Source: CAZQYB01 sp964582985 (GTDB lineage Bacteria; Planctomycetota; Phycisphaerae; Sedimentisphaerales; Anaerobacaceae). From it: a stretch of DNA of 26,026 nucleotides. The stretch is from assembly GCA_964582985.1 (NCBI GenBank), contig CAZOUM010000043.1, positions 1-26,026 on the forward strand, read 5' to 3'. This document shows positions 15,977 through 22,865 of this stretch, in pieces; the first letter of the stretch is position 1, and every line of letters begins with the position of its first letter. Below the pieces are notes generated by a model. It ran no database searches. It saw only the letters and a list, made by a program, of their open reading frames with translations, and was not told where the DNA came from. The translations under genes and the position numbers were made by a program.

Positions 15977-17140
15977 ATGAGCAGTGAGTTGAGGAAAACA
16001 AGCGTTTGCATTGGTTGTTTGTGTTTGATGCTGGCAGGATTGGCGAGTTCGGCGTGTGCCAAAGAGGGACAGAGCATTTTGGAGCGGGTGCAGGTGATCG
16101 AGGACCCCGAATTGGGAGAGCTGGTCCGAATAGCATTGGCGAACTTGCTGGAGACGAAAGAAGCGGCTCGGCTTTACCAGAGATGGCAGCGAACGAGCCA
16201 AACGAGCAGTAGGCAGAGGGAACTGCGTGAAGAGTACCAGAAAAAGTATGACGAAGCTATAACGCGAGAAGAAGCGAGAAAACCGCAGGTGGTTCGGGCT
16301 ATAACAGAAACGTATGCTCAGATAAAATTGTTGGACACGCAGATTGAGCAGATAGAGAAGAAAATAGGCTTGGCAAAGACGACAGATGCCATTCGGTCGG
16401 AGCTGATTTTGGCGAGGGCGGAACTGGAGGCCAGACGTATGACGAAGCTGGCTGAACTCAGGGAGATTATGAGCATAGTGCCGAAGCACGCCTTTGGACG
16501 CAAACGTGTGGAGACGCTCGGTACCTGGTTGTCTTTTGACGTGATAGGTGATTTTGTTTATGTGTTCAATTACCTGCGGCCTTATCGAGAAGGACGGAGC
16601 TACTGGCAGAGCGAGCCGGTTGGGGTGATGTCTCGGAAGGCGGCGCTTGGGCATATAAAGGATTTGATGAAGGAGAAGTACCGTTTGCCGGTGCGGGTTG
16701 ATATTTTCAGGAATGAATCGGGTATCAAACTCTCCGAAGAGCTTTATGAAAAGCTTGTGCAGGTTTTCAAGGACGCCAAGGTCGAGCTTGACGCGGAGGT
16801 GTATTTGGATGATGAGATACGTCACAAAGAGCAGGGGTCGGAGTATTTCGTACGAGAAGGGAAGATATATGACAGTGAGGATCGTATGAGACGGCAGCAG
16901 CGCCACACAGAAGAACTGCGAGTTTTTGACGAGATAAAGCACTTGGTGGGCTTGCCGAAGCGGCTGCCGAGGAAGTTTATTATAAAATATGACGCCGACA
17001 GCAAGGACTTGGCGTCCCGTATAGCAGACGCCATCAAGGCGAAGGCCAAGGAATTGGGTGTGGAGAGATTTGTTGAGATAGAGCAAGAAGAGACTGAGTT
17101 TGAGATACCGGAGGAAGAGGAAAAAGGGAGGCGGGTGTGA
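15977..17140 (+). CDS. Exported coiled-coil protein of unknown function
   Basis: This 387-residue protein starts at the ATG at 15977, which has GGGAGG 8 nt upstream. A signal peptide of about 28 residues ends ACA|KEG; a weak lipobox SSAC at Cys27 is an alternative. Residues about 45-155 are a long charged helix or coiled coil (many Glu/Arg/Lys). Then comes a mixed alpha/beta part with NYLRPYREGRSYW (about 208-220) and a second alpha/beta part to the end, finishing in an acidic-basic tail (EEEEKGRRV). I do not recognise a family. Its place as third gene of the sigma-factor operon suggests an envelope protein controlled or sensed by that system. Confidence 0.7.
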   Translation: MSSELRKTSVCIGCLCLMLAGLASSACAKEGQSILERVQVIEDPELGELVRIALANLLETKEAARLYQRWQRTSQTSSRQRELREEYQKKYDEAITREEARKPQVVRAITETYAQIKLLDTQIEQIEKKIGLAKTTDAIRSELILARAELEARRMTKLAELREIMSIVPKHAFGRKRVETLGTWLSFDVIGDFVYVFNYLRPYREGRSYWQSEPVGVMSRKAALGHIKDLMKEKYRLPVRVDIFRNESGIKLSEELYEKLVQVFKDAKVELDAEVYLDDEIRHKEQGSEYFVREGKIYDSEDRMRRQQRHTEELRVFDEIKHLVGLPKRLPRKFIIKYDADSKDLASRIADAIKAKAKELGVERFVEIEQEETEFEIPEEEEKGRRV

Positions 17141-17196
17141 CAAGCAGGCGGTAGTGAAGGTTGCATTCTTTGCCGGGCCAGATACTTCGGCTTCGC

Positions 17197-17355
17197 TTAG
17201 GATGACGCCCGTAGCGGGGTTTGGCCGAGGTCGTGAACAGCCTCGGCGAGGGGGACGAGGGTTTTAAGGCCGCGGCCGGAGATGTCTTCAGATACTCCGA
17301 CAATAAAGCGGTTGCCGGGTGTAGCCTGCTTTAGGATTTCGGCGGCGAAGAAATA
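17197..17355 (-). pseudogene. Remnant resembling the C-terminus of a uroporphyrinogen-decarboxylase-family protein
   Basis: An open stretch of 52 codons on the minus strand, bounded by TGA (17358-17356) and TAA (17199-17197), reads ILKQATPGNRFIVGVSEDI and continues GLKTLVPLAEAVHDLG. The GN-RF-IVGVSEDI phrase followed by a helix resembles the last beta-strand and helix of UroD-superfamily proteins. No start codon and no upstream domain are present, so it looks like a decayed gene end. A family-A repeat fragment overlaps its stop. The family assignment is from memory and tentative. Confidence 0.4.
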
Positions 17356-17394
17356 TCACGGTGAGTTTGCAGTACTTAACTTTCCGGGCACTGA

Positions 17395-17808
17395 CTACCG
17401 TTCAGCAGCGAGCAGCTTCAACAAGAAAAAGCCAATCAGACTTCCTGCGATGTAATATGGAAACTGACCCCAGACAAAACAAGTGCCTAAGATGGCCTTG
17501 CCGAGGAATGTGGCCCGAATTTTTTCAAGAAAGACCGGTTCCCAAAGCTGAAGGAATTCCAATAAGCAGGTCCCGGCCAGCACGGCGAGCGCAATTCTTA
17601 ACGCGCATTTCCTTTTAGGCGCAAAGAGGAACACGAATAGACACCAAAACACAACGTAGAACACAGCAGACAGATAAAAATTGACCCATACTTTGGCTGG
17701 GCCGTTATAACAAGACCAGACCCAGAAGCTTAAAGGTGTGAGTATGCACAATGATAGTATGACGCCGAGACGGCGGGTGAAAAAACACCTGAGCAGGTTC
17801 AAATCCAT
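17395..17808 (-). CDS. DUF2809-like small integral membrane protein
   Basis: From the ATG at 17808 the protein is 137 residues, starting MDLNLLRCFF. The frame extends to 17871, but the extra residues are polar and unlike the family. It has four hydrophobic segments: about 13-33, 44-63, 70-90 and 115-135. The third is followed by LEFLQLWEP, and the last is preceded by FLGKAILGTCFVWGQFPYY. The E-F-L-Q and T-x-F-x-W-x-x-x-P/C-Y signatures match DUF2809, a family related to VanZ. Function is unknown. It is a single gene with repeat-rich flanks. Confidence 0.7.
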   Translation of the reverse strand: MDLNLLRCFFTRRLGVILSLCILTPLSFWVWSCYNGPAKVWVNFYLSAVFYVVFWCLFVFLFAPKRKCALRIALAVLAGTCLLEFLQLWEPVFLEKIRATFLGKAILGTCFVWGQFPYYIAGSLIGFFLLKLLAAER

Positions 17809-18015
17809 AACTTCTTTTTTCCTTACTTGGGCTGATTGAGTGATAGTAACAAATCGGCCGTGAATTCGCAATGCCTTGAATTGGCCGTCTTTGACTAATT
17901 ACGCCGGCAAAGCGGAGAATTCCTGGTTAATTTATGGGCCGTGGAGGATTAGTATAGACTGAAGCCGCGGGTAAACATTTAGGGTGGATTTTAATTCATT
18001 TGAAGTAGAAAGAAG

Positions 18016-18105
18016 ATGTGTAAGACTTGTGGCTGTATGTCGGGCAAAAAGAAAAAAAAGGCCAAGACCAAAAAGAAAAAGAAAAAAGCAAAGAAGAAGA
18101 GATAG
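18016..18105 (+). CDS. Cys/Lys-rich micro-ORF, 29 residues
   Basis: A short reading frame that starts MCKTCGCMSG. Almost everything after that is lysine (16 Lys in the last 19 residues), and it ends AKKKR. A purine-rich GAAAGAAG lies directly before the ATG. The CxxCxC start could bind a metal, and the tail could bind nucleic acid; both are inference. I recognise no named family. No gene overlaps it on either strand, and it stands alone, about 200 nt beyond the divergent DUF2809-like gene. Confidence 0.5.
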   Translation: MCKTCGCMSGKKKKKAKTKKKKKKAKKKR

Positions 18106-18594
18106 TGGGTCCCCGCCTTAGCTCGCCCCATTGCTTAGAGTGTCGTACCCTCTAATGGGATCGGCTTGCGGGCGGCGATAGTCTCAAGCAAACGCTAACC
18201 AGCTTGTCCTTCAACTGCTTTTAATTTCAGGTCAGGCTTGCCTGAGAGAAGGCAGTGTATTTCCATTTTGCTTGCCCATTTGTGAGAATCAGGCTGCCTG
18301 TGTACTGTACGCTTGCGTTTGATTCTTCTGGTTTTGTCGCTCTGTTTTTTCATTTACGTCCCACCTGCCAAAGTGAAACCTGGATTCGGCCATCCCTGGC
18401 CAAAGTCATAGCTGAGGTCGTCCTTCCAGTCCAAAATCTATCTTACAAGCTATTTATAGCTACGTCAAGAAAAAACTTTAGCTTCTCTTCTTATAAGAAA
18501 TTTATGCTCAATTACGGATTTCCTGCGGGGCAAGGCGTGTTTTTTATTTTTCGGCCAAGCGGCGAAGTATGGTTAGCGGAAAATAGGCGGCTGT
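18106..18594. other. Gene-poor stretch with one hairpin
   Basis: No convincing gene. After the micro-ORF, CCCA-TTAGAG (18127-18130 and 18135-18140, with a 4-nt bulge) can pair with CTCTAA-TGGG (18150-18159) around a 9-nt loop. An outer CCGCC/GGCGG pair at 18113 and 18171 could extend it. There is no T-tract. The 116-codon frame at 18255-18605 runs into the MITE and shows no domain. Confidence 0.4.
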
Positions 18595-18734
18595 GGGGCT
18601 GTTGAAAAAGGTAAAATTGCTTAGTCGCCACACACCTCACAATAACACAAAGTACATTTTCAGGTCATTGCGAGCGATTCGAAGAATCATGTGGCAATCT
18701 CAAATCACTACTTTGGGACTTTTTCAACAGCCCC
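18595..18734. mobile_element. MITE-like element with 16-bp perfect terminal inverted repeats
   Basis: GGGGCTGTTGAAAAAG at 18595-18610 and its exact reverse complement at 18719-18734 enclose 108 bp with no coding capacity. The left-end sequence resembles ends of several bacterial insertion sequences that start GGGGCTGTTG. A 38-bp family-B repeat lies inside, inverted. No clear target-site duplication is visible (left flank GGCTGT, right flank GCCATC), and no transposase is present in the window. Confidence 0.75.
18664..18701 (-). repeat. Dispersed repeat family B, copy 2 (38 bp, inverted)
   Basis: The minus strand reads GAGATTGCCA, 16 nt, GCTCGCAATGAC, the same length and ends as the copy at 2438-2475. 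The centre differs completely and contains its own small palindrome GATTC-GAA-GAATC. Confidence 0.7.
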
Positions 18735-18834
18735 GCCATCCCTATTTTATTAGAAATTTTCGTTTCGAGATACGCTTCACGAGATACGAAATTTACCCTT
18801 GTGCAGGGCTCTTTGATAAGTTAATAGTTTTTTG

Positions 18835-18849
18835 GGGCAACAGGGTATC
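18835..18849 (+). repeat. GGGCAACAGGGTATC direct repeat, copy 1
   Basis: A 15-base sequence identical to 19348-19362, within a stretch of CAGGGTA-type words. It is non-coding and about 100 bp beyond the MITE. Confidence 0.55.
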
Positions 18850-18905
18850 AGGGTAAAGGGCAAGCCTTGTATTCCACGAAGGAAGTCGGGCTAAACTTAT
18901 TTGAT

Positions 18906-19214
18906 TCAAACACCCCTGTATGACCTGAGATTAAACTCACTACAGACAGCCATTAATCCTGACCAGGTTTGCGCTTTTCCTTCAATTGTACTATCCTGGA
19001 GATTGATAAACATTAACGTTCTTCCGAAAGAGTCCTTTCTATACGCCCTGACATCATCTTTATCTTCTTTTCTTATCCTCCTGTAACCATGCAATCCTAT
19101 AGTGCCCTTAATGTGCTTAAATGAGCTTATATCTATTGGTATAGCATCCCTCCTGAGCCTTCTATTTAATAGTCTCGCCTGCCATAGACGCCTGTGTTGA
19201 AATTTTCTCTTCAT
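18906..19214 (-). CDS. Hypothetical basic protein, uncertain
   Basis: A 102-codon frame on the minus strand with an ATG start and a weak GGGT upstream. The protein is strongly basic at its N-terminus (MKRKFQHRRLWQARLLNRRL) and then mixed, with HGYRRIRKEDKDDVRAY and SFGRTLMFINLQDS. No domain is recognised. Codon use is AT-richer and heavy in AGA/AGG, unlike the neighbouring genes. It could be a foreign gene, a fragment of a mobile element or a chance frame in a repeat-rich gap. Confidence 0.3.
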   Translation of the reverse strand: MKRKFQHRRLWQARLLNRRLRRDAIPIDISSFKHIKGTIGLHGYRRIRKEDKDDVRAYRKDSFGRTLMFINLQDSTIEGKAQTWSGLMAVCSEFNLRSYRGV

Positions 19215-19446
19215 TATACCCGATGCGGTGGGCCTGACGGCCGTTAGGAATTACCACCTTAATTCTGCTTTCTTCCGGCCATAATAGATGGGGAAATGGG
19301 GGATGTCAAGAAAAAAGGGTACCAGGGGATTAGGGTAGCAGGGAGCAGGGCAACAGGGTATCCGGGTATAAGGGAATAGGAACACCGAATATCAAACAAG
19401 GAATATCGAATGAGGAAGTAGGATCGGTGTGCATAGCACACCCTAC
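19215..19446. repeat. Dispersed low-complexity repeats
   Basis: No gene is supported. The stretch has irregular AGGG/CAGGGTA repeats at 19316-19376, including the second GGGCAACAGGGTATC (19348-19362). Next is an AATATC-rich phrase (CCGAATATC, GGAATATCGAATG) at 19385-19412. Last comes mini-hairpin family member 3 at 19426-19446: stem GGTGTGC / GCACACC, loop ATA, tail CTAC. Confidence 0.6.
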
Positions 19447-19462
19447 ATTTGGTTGCTACGAC

Positions 19463-19535
19463 ATGCGAGGGCCGGAGCCTTCGACTCCGTCCGCCTGCGG
19501 CGGACTGTGCACCTTGGGCACAAGCTCAGGATGAC
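19463..19535 (+). repeat. Dispersed repeat family A, copy 2
   Basis: ATGCGAGGGCC, CCTTCGACTCCG (19478-19489) and CTCAGGATGAC (19525-19535), in the same order as at 2200-2247. The 35-nt centre holds two hairpins, GTCCGCC-TGC-GGCGGAC and GTGC-N7-GCAC, where copy 1 has only 10 nt. Confidence 0.75.
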
Positions 19536-19580
19536 GGCAATGGCGTCTTTTTTTAAGTTTTTGGGGGTGAAAGCGAGATT

Positions 19581-19643
19581 TGAAAATTTTTTTTGAAAAA
19601 ATTTTATTTTTGTGTTGACAAATACTATGGTACGTAGTACTTT
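19581..19643 (+). promoter_or_regulatory. Promoter and putative BlaI-type operator
   Basis: An A/T-only tract (about 19581-19610, UP-element-like) precedes a perfect -35 TTGACA at 19615-19620. A weak -10 (TACTTT, 19638-19643) follows at 17-nt spacing. The inverted repeat TACTA-N7-TAGTA (19623-19639) fills the spacer and reaches into the -10. BlaI/MecI repressors bind short TAC/GTA-type dyads overlapping promoters, so the downstream BlaI homologue probably acts here. Confidence 0.6.
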
Positions 19644-19694
19644 GGATAAGAGTAATGGTTTTCGCGATTTGCTTTTAGATATGGAGGCAGAAGA

Positions 19695-20087
19695 ATGAGC
19701 AGGAAGCTGCTTGATGAACTGGGCGAGCTGCAGCGAGCGGTAATCGAGATTATCTGGGAGCTTGGTGAGGCAAGCGTTCATCAGGTCCGCCGACAGCTCG
19801 GCCGAAAGAAGAAGCTCGCATATACGACGATCCTCACGGCGATGCAAAAGCTGGAGAAAGCAGGCTGGCTGCGACACCGAGCGGAGGGGAAGGTCTATAT
19901 TTATTTTCCGACGCGCAGCCGTGAAGAGGCGGGCGCGACGTCGGTGCTGAAGTTTGTCGAACGGATGTTCGACGGGGACACCGTTTTGATGTTCCAGCAT
20001 CTTATGCGCGAGGGCAAGCTAAGTGATAAGGAACTCGTGGAGCTTCGAAAAACGATTGATAAGAAGCGAAAGGAGAAGAAAAAATGA
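19695..20087 (+). CDS. BlaI/MecI/CopY-family transcriptional repressor
   Basis: A 130-residue winged-helix repressor. The N-terminal domain (about 5-75) reads LLDELGELQRAVIEIIWEL, then ASVHQVRRQL, AYTTILTAMQKLEKAGWL and a wing ending in GKVYIYFP, all typical of the family. The C-terminal dimerisation helices (about 82-120) end in a lysine-rich tail. GGAGG lies 7 nt before the ATG. In the classic systems the repressor is inactivated when its membrane partner is activated. Here the partner gene overlaps by 4 nt. No beta-lactamase or penicillin-binding protein gene is nearby, so the regulated genes are likely this operon plus unknown targets elsewhere. Confidence 0.93.
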   Translation: MSRKLLDELGELQRAVIEIIWELGEASVHQVRRQLGRKKKLAYTTILTAMQKLEKAGWLRHRAEGKVYIYFPTRSREEAGATSVLKFVERMFDGDTVLMFQHLMREGKLSDKELVELRKTIDKKRKEKKK

Positions 20088-22852
20088 TGGGCGAAAACAC
20101 TTTTCTGTGGAGTTGTGTATGGCAGGGCATGGTCTGCGTTGGTGTTGGGCTTGTCGGCAGCTTCATTCTGCGACGCCGGCCGGCACGGGCGCATCAGATG
20201 CTTTTGTTGGCGATGATTGCAGCGGTGATTGTGCCGGTGATGAGCGCGGTGGTGAAACATTTCGAGTGGGGGATGTTCGTAGCTGAGCCGGTTGTAAGCG
20301 AACCGGTGGTTGAGAGCCGGTTCGAAATCAGCAATTACGAAATGGCTGATATTGCGGCGGTGGAAAGTGCTGAGCCGACGATGAGTGTGTTTGAAGAAGC
20401 CGCCGGGCCGGTCGTTATAGCTCGGCCGGAAAAGACCAAGCTGCGGTTGGGGACATTGGCAATCTGGGGGTGGGCTGCAGCAAGTTTGATTCTGTATGCG
20501 CGATTGTTAGTGACATTCGCGCTGGGTATTCGGCTGCTCGGCCGGTCAGCGCCTGCGAAGTGTGAAAGAATTCAGAAAGCGGCAAACGCGGCGGTGGTGA
20601 AATTTGGGATTGATAAGCCTGTGGTTGTTTGCGGCAGTAGTAAGGTTCGCGGACCTGTGATATGGTGCTGGGGCAAGCGGCCTGTGCTGCTGGTGCCGAG
20701 TTCCGGCGGAGAGACAAACGGCAGTTTGGATTGGGTAAGTATAGTTTGTCATGAGCTTGCGCACTGGAAACGTCGCGACCATATTAGCGGATTACTGGCG
20801 GAGCTGGTGGTGTGCATTATGCCGTGGAATCCGCTTTTGTGGCTGGGGAAACGGCGGCTGGTCAGGCTGAGCGAGCAGGCATGTGATGATTGGGTGGTGG
20901 CGGCCGGTCAGTCTGGTACGGACTATGCGGAGTCACTTCTTGATTTGGCGCCTCAGGGACAGATGGTGTTTGCTCCGGCGGTGCTCAGCAGCAAGAAAGG
21001 CTTGGGGGCGAGGGTACGTCGTATTCTGCAGGATAAGTGTGGCAATCCCCGGACCGGGGCAAGGTGGGCTTTGGTGGTCAGTGTAGTGGCAGCGTGTATG
21101 GCTGTCGGTGTTGCATTCGCGCAGGCTCGACCTGCAAAAGTAAGACCGACAACGAAACCCACGGCGCAGCCAATTTCAGGCTCCAAATTGATGGACGACC
21201 GTAATATCTTTGAGGGGGTAATGCCGGTGATTAAGCTGGCGGTGGAAGGCAAAGTCGGCGAACAAAGACCGAGGATTCCGAGACTGCACAGCGAGCCGGG
21301 GCCGGGTGTTCTGCAAGGGATTATTAAAGATTCGGCTGATACTTCGGGGCACAGGACGGCTTTGTTTTTTGTTCCGGTGGAAGAGTGGCCGGGTAAACCG
21401 TTTTTCTGGTACCTTGCCAACGTTAATGAGTCTTTCGAGATTACCGGCATTCCGCCGGGGACGTACTATCTGTTTACTGTGGAGACGAGCAATCCCCGAA
21501 ACATCGAATCGATAGGTTTGCCTGTTGGCTGGCCCAAGCCGGTGAAGATAACGGCCGATGGCAAGCCTGCTTACGTCGAAATCGAAATCTCCACCTTTTT
21601 GAGCAAGAAGGCCCGGTGGTTCTGGAATGTGCAGGGTTTCCTGGATGGCGTGGGGCATCTGAATGCGGAGAATATTGCTACCGAGAAATTAGGGCCGTAT
21701 GGCAGAGTTACCGATGCCAAAGGACGCCCTGTGCCTTATGCCCACGTGCAGGTGCGAGAGTTCAAGCCCAGTGGAACCGAGTGGGGCAGTATCAAGTCAC
21801 CGGACGCGCGGGCAAATGCAGAAGGCTATTACGGCCTGAGGCCTTTGGACTATCGCTATTTTGTGGGAGCTATGGTTAATGAGCATCTGAAAGATGCGGC
21901 GGGGTGGCGCTGGCAATATCTGAGGCGAAACAAAGTCTTTGAAGGCAAGCAGGGAGTTGATTTCCAATTTGGGCCGTGGCTGCCCGAGAAAACAGTTGGT
22001 GGGAGGATTGAGGGCACTGTGGTGGACGCCAACGGCAATCCGATACCGTCTTTCTATGTGGATATCCGTCCCGACAAGCCGTGGGTGCACGTTGACCGGG
22101 TCAATGAGCCCTGGTACAAAAGATGGGGCATCAGGGCTGCCTTTAGTGAGGGCAAGTTTGCCCTTGGTAATGTTCCCACGGGCAAGTGCAACCTAAAGAT
22201 AAGGAGTCATCAAAGCTCGTCCAGAGGGGGTGCACGATTGGGCGAAAGACAAATCACTGTTGTCGGCGGTCAGACGGCACATCTGGAATTTGAGGTAAAA
22301 GACTGGGAGAAGAAAAGGGGCCATCGGCCCGTTATGAGGCTGGGACGCCCTGGGCCGAGCGTCTGCAGGCCCGGGCCAACAAAAGCGGCCGAACCTTTGA
22401 GCGAGCTTAAGGTTGGGGACAAGGCGCCGCTGTTTGAGGTCAAGACGGTTGATAATAAGACGTGGAAATTGGCTGAGCATCAAGGTAAGGTTGTGCTGCT
22501 TTGCTTCTGGGTCGCAGGAAGCCAGCCGAGTGAGATTCGGCTTCCGGCCATCAATTCAGTGTATCAATCTTTCGGCGGAGATAAGCGATTTGTGATGCTC
22601 GGGTTGGTAAGGAGAAAGAGAAAAGTTGAAGATTTGAAACAATACCTCAGTAGCCACGATTTGCGCTGGGGACAGGCCGTGATAAACGGGGAAGATAAGA
22701 GCGATTTAGCCTCGAAGTACGGCGTGCAAAGGTGGCCGTCCATGATACTGATCGGGCCGGATGGAAAAGTGATTGCGCGCAACCTGAAGGGCAAGGCAAT
22801 CAAGTGGGCCGTGGAGAAGGCTTTGGGCAATACTGCCAAGTTCGGGCCATAA
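20084..22852 (+). CDS. M56-family membrane metallopeptidase sensor (BlaR1-like) fused to regulatory-like and thioredoxin-like domains
   Basis: This 922-residue partner of the upstream repressor overlaps it by ATGA. TM helices lie at about 8-29, 38-57, 121-147, 233-250 and 319-337. The zinc-protease motif HELAH is at 223-227, with the downstream Glu264 in SEQACDDW. After the last TM the periplasmic part holds at least two carboxypeptidase-regulatory-like beta-sandwiches (YGRVTDAKGRPVPYAHV around 545; IEGTVVDANGNPIPSFYVD around 644). A TlpA/AhpC-like thioredoxin fold follows at about 772-917 (VGDKAPLFEV, then VVLLCFW). Where active TlpA proteins have WCxxC, this one has Ser813-Gln-Pro-Ser816, so it lacks both redox cysteines. 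No penicillin-binding sensor domain is present, so the signal is probably not a beta-lactam. Confidence 0.92.
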   Translation: MMGENTFLWSCVWQGMVCVGVGLVGSFILRRRPARAHQMLLLAMIAAVIVPVMSAVVKHFEWGMFVAEPVVSEPVVESRFEISNYEMADIAAVESAEPTMSVFEEAAGPVVIARPEKTKLRLGTLAIWGWAAASLILYARLLVTFALGIRLLGRSAPAKCERIQKAANAAVVKFGIDKPVVVCGSSKVRGPVIWCWGKRPVLLVPSSGGETNGSLDWVSIVCHELAHWKRRDHISGLLAELVVCIMPWNPLLWLGKRRLVRLSEQACDDWVVAAGQSGTDYAESLLDLAPQGQMVFAPAVLSSKKGLGARVRRILQDKCGNPRTGARWALVVSVVAACMAVGVAFAQARPAKVRPTTKPTAQPISGSKLMDDRNIFEGVMPVIKLAVEGKVGEQRPRIPRLHSEPGPGVLQGIIKDSADTSGHRTALFFVPVEEWPGKPFFWYLANVNESFEITGIPPGTYYLFTVETSNPRNIESIGLPVGWPKPVKITADGKPAYVEIEISTFLSKKARWFWNVQGFLDGVGHLNAENIATEKLGPYGRVTDAKGRPVPYAHVQVREFKPSGTEWGSIKSPDARANAEGYYGLRPLDYRYFVGAMVNEHLKDAAGWRWQYLRRNKVFEGKQGVDFQFGPWLPEKTVGGRIEGTVVDANGNPIPSFYVDIRPDKPWVHVDRVNEPWYKRWGIRAAFSEGKFALGNVPTGKCNLKIRSHQSSSRGGARLGERQITVVGGQTAHLEFEVKDWEKKRGHRPVMRLGRPGPSVCRPGPTKAAEPLSELKVGDKAPLFEVKTVDNKTWKLAEHQGKVVLLCFWVAGSQPSEIRLPAINSVYQSFGGDKRFVMLGLVRRKRKVEDLKQYLSSHDLRWGQAVINGEDKSDLASKYGVQRWPSMILIGPDGKVIARNLKGKAIKWAVEKALGNTAKFGP

Positions 22853-22865
22853 TCTGTGCGAAGGG

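Noticed and set aside
15947..17143. 398-codon minus-strand frame opposite the exported coiled-coil gene
   Set aside because: Mirror frame of a Glu/Lys-rich gene, with no ribosome site. The plus-strand frame has a signal peptide and an ideal Shine-Dalgarno.
18390..18446. Short protein-like run on the minus strand near 18.4 kb (LDWKDDLSYDFGQGW)
   Set aside because: Only about 27 codons between stops, with no start and no recognisable family; it may be a remnant but cannot be supported.
18255..18605. 116-codon plus-strand frame in the 18.1-18.6 kb gap
   Set aside because: Aromatic- and Cys-rich sequence with no domain, no ribosome site, and an end that runs into the MITE terminal repeat; it looks like chance.
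19259..19441. 60-codon minus-strand frame over the repeat block
   Set aside because: Its sequence (SYFLIRYSLFDIRCSYS and similar) is just the translation of the AATATC- and CAGGGTA-type repeats.
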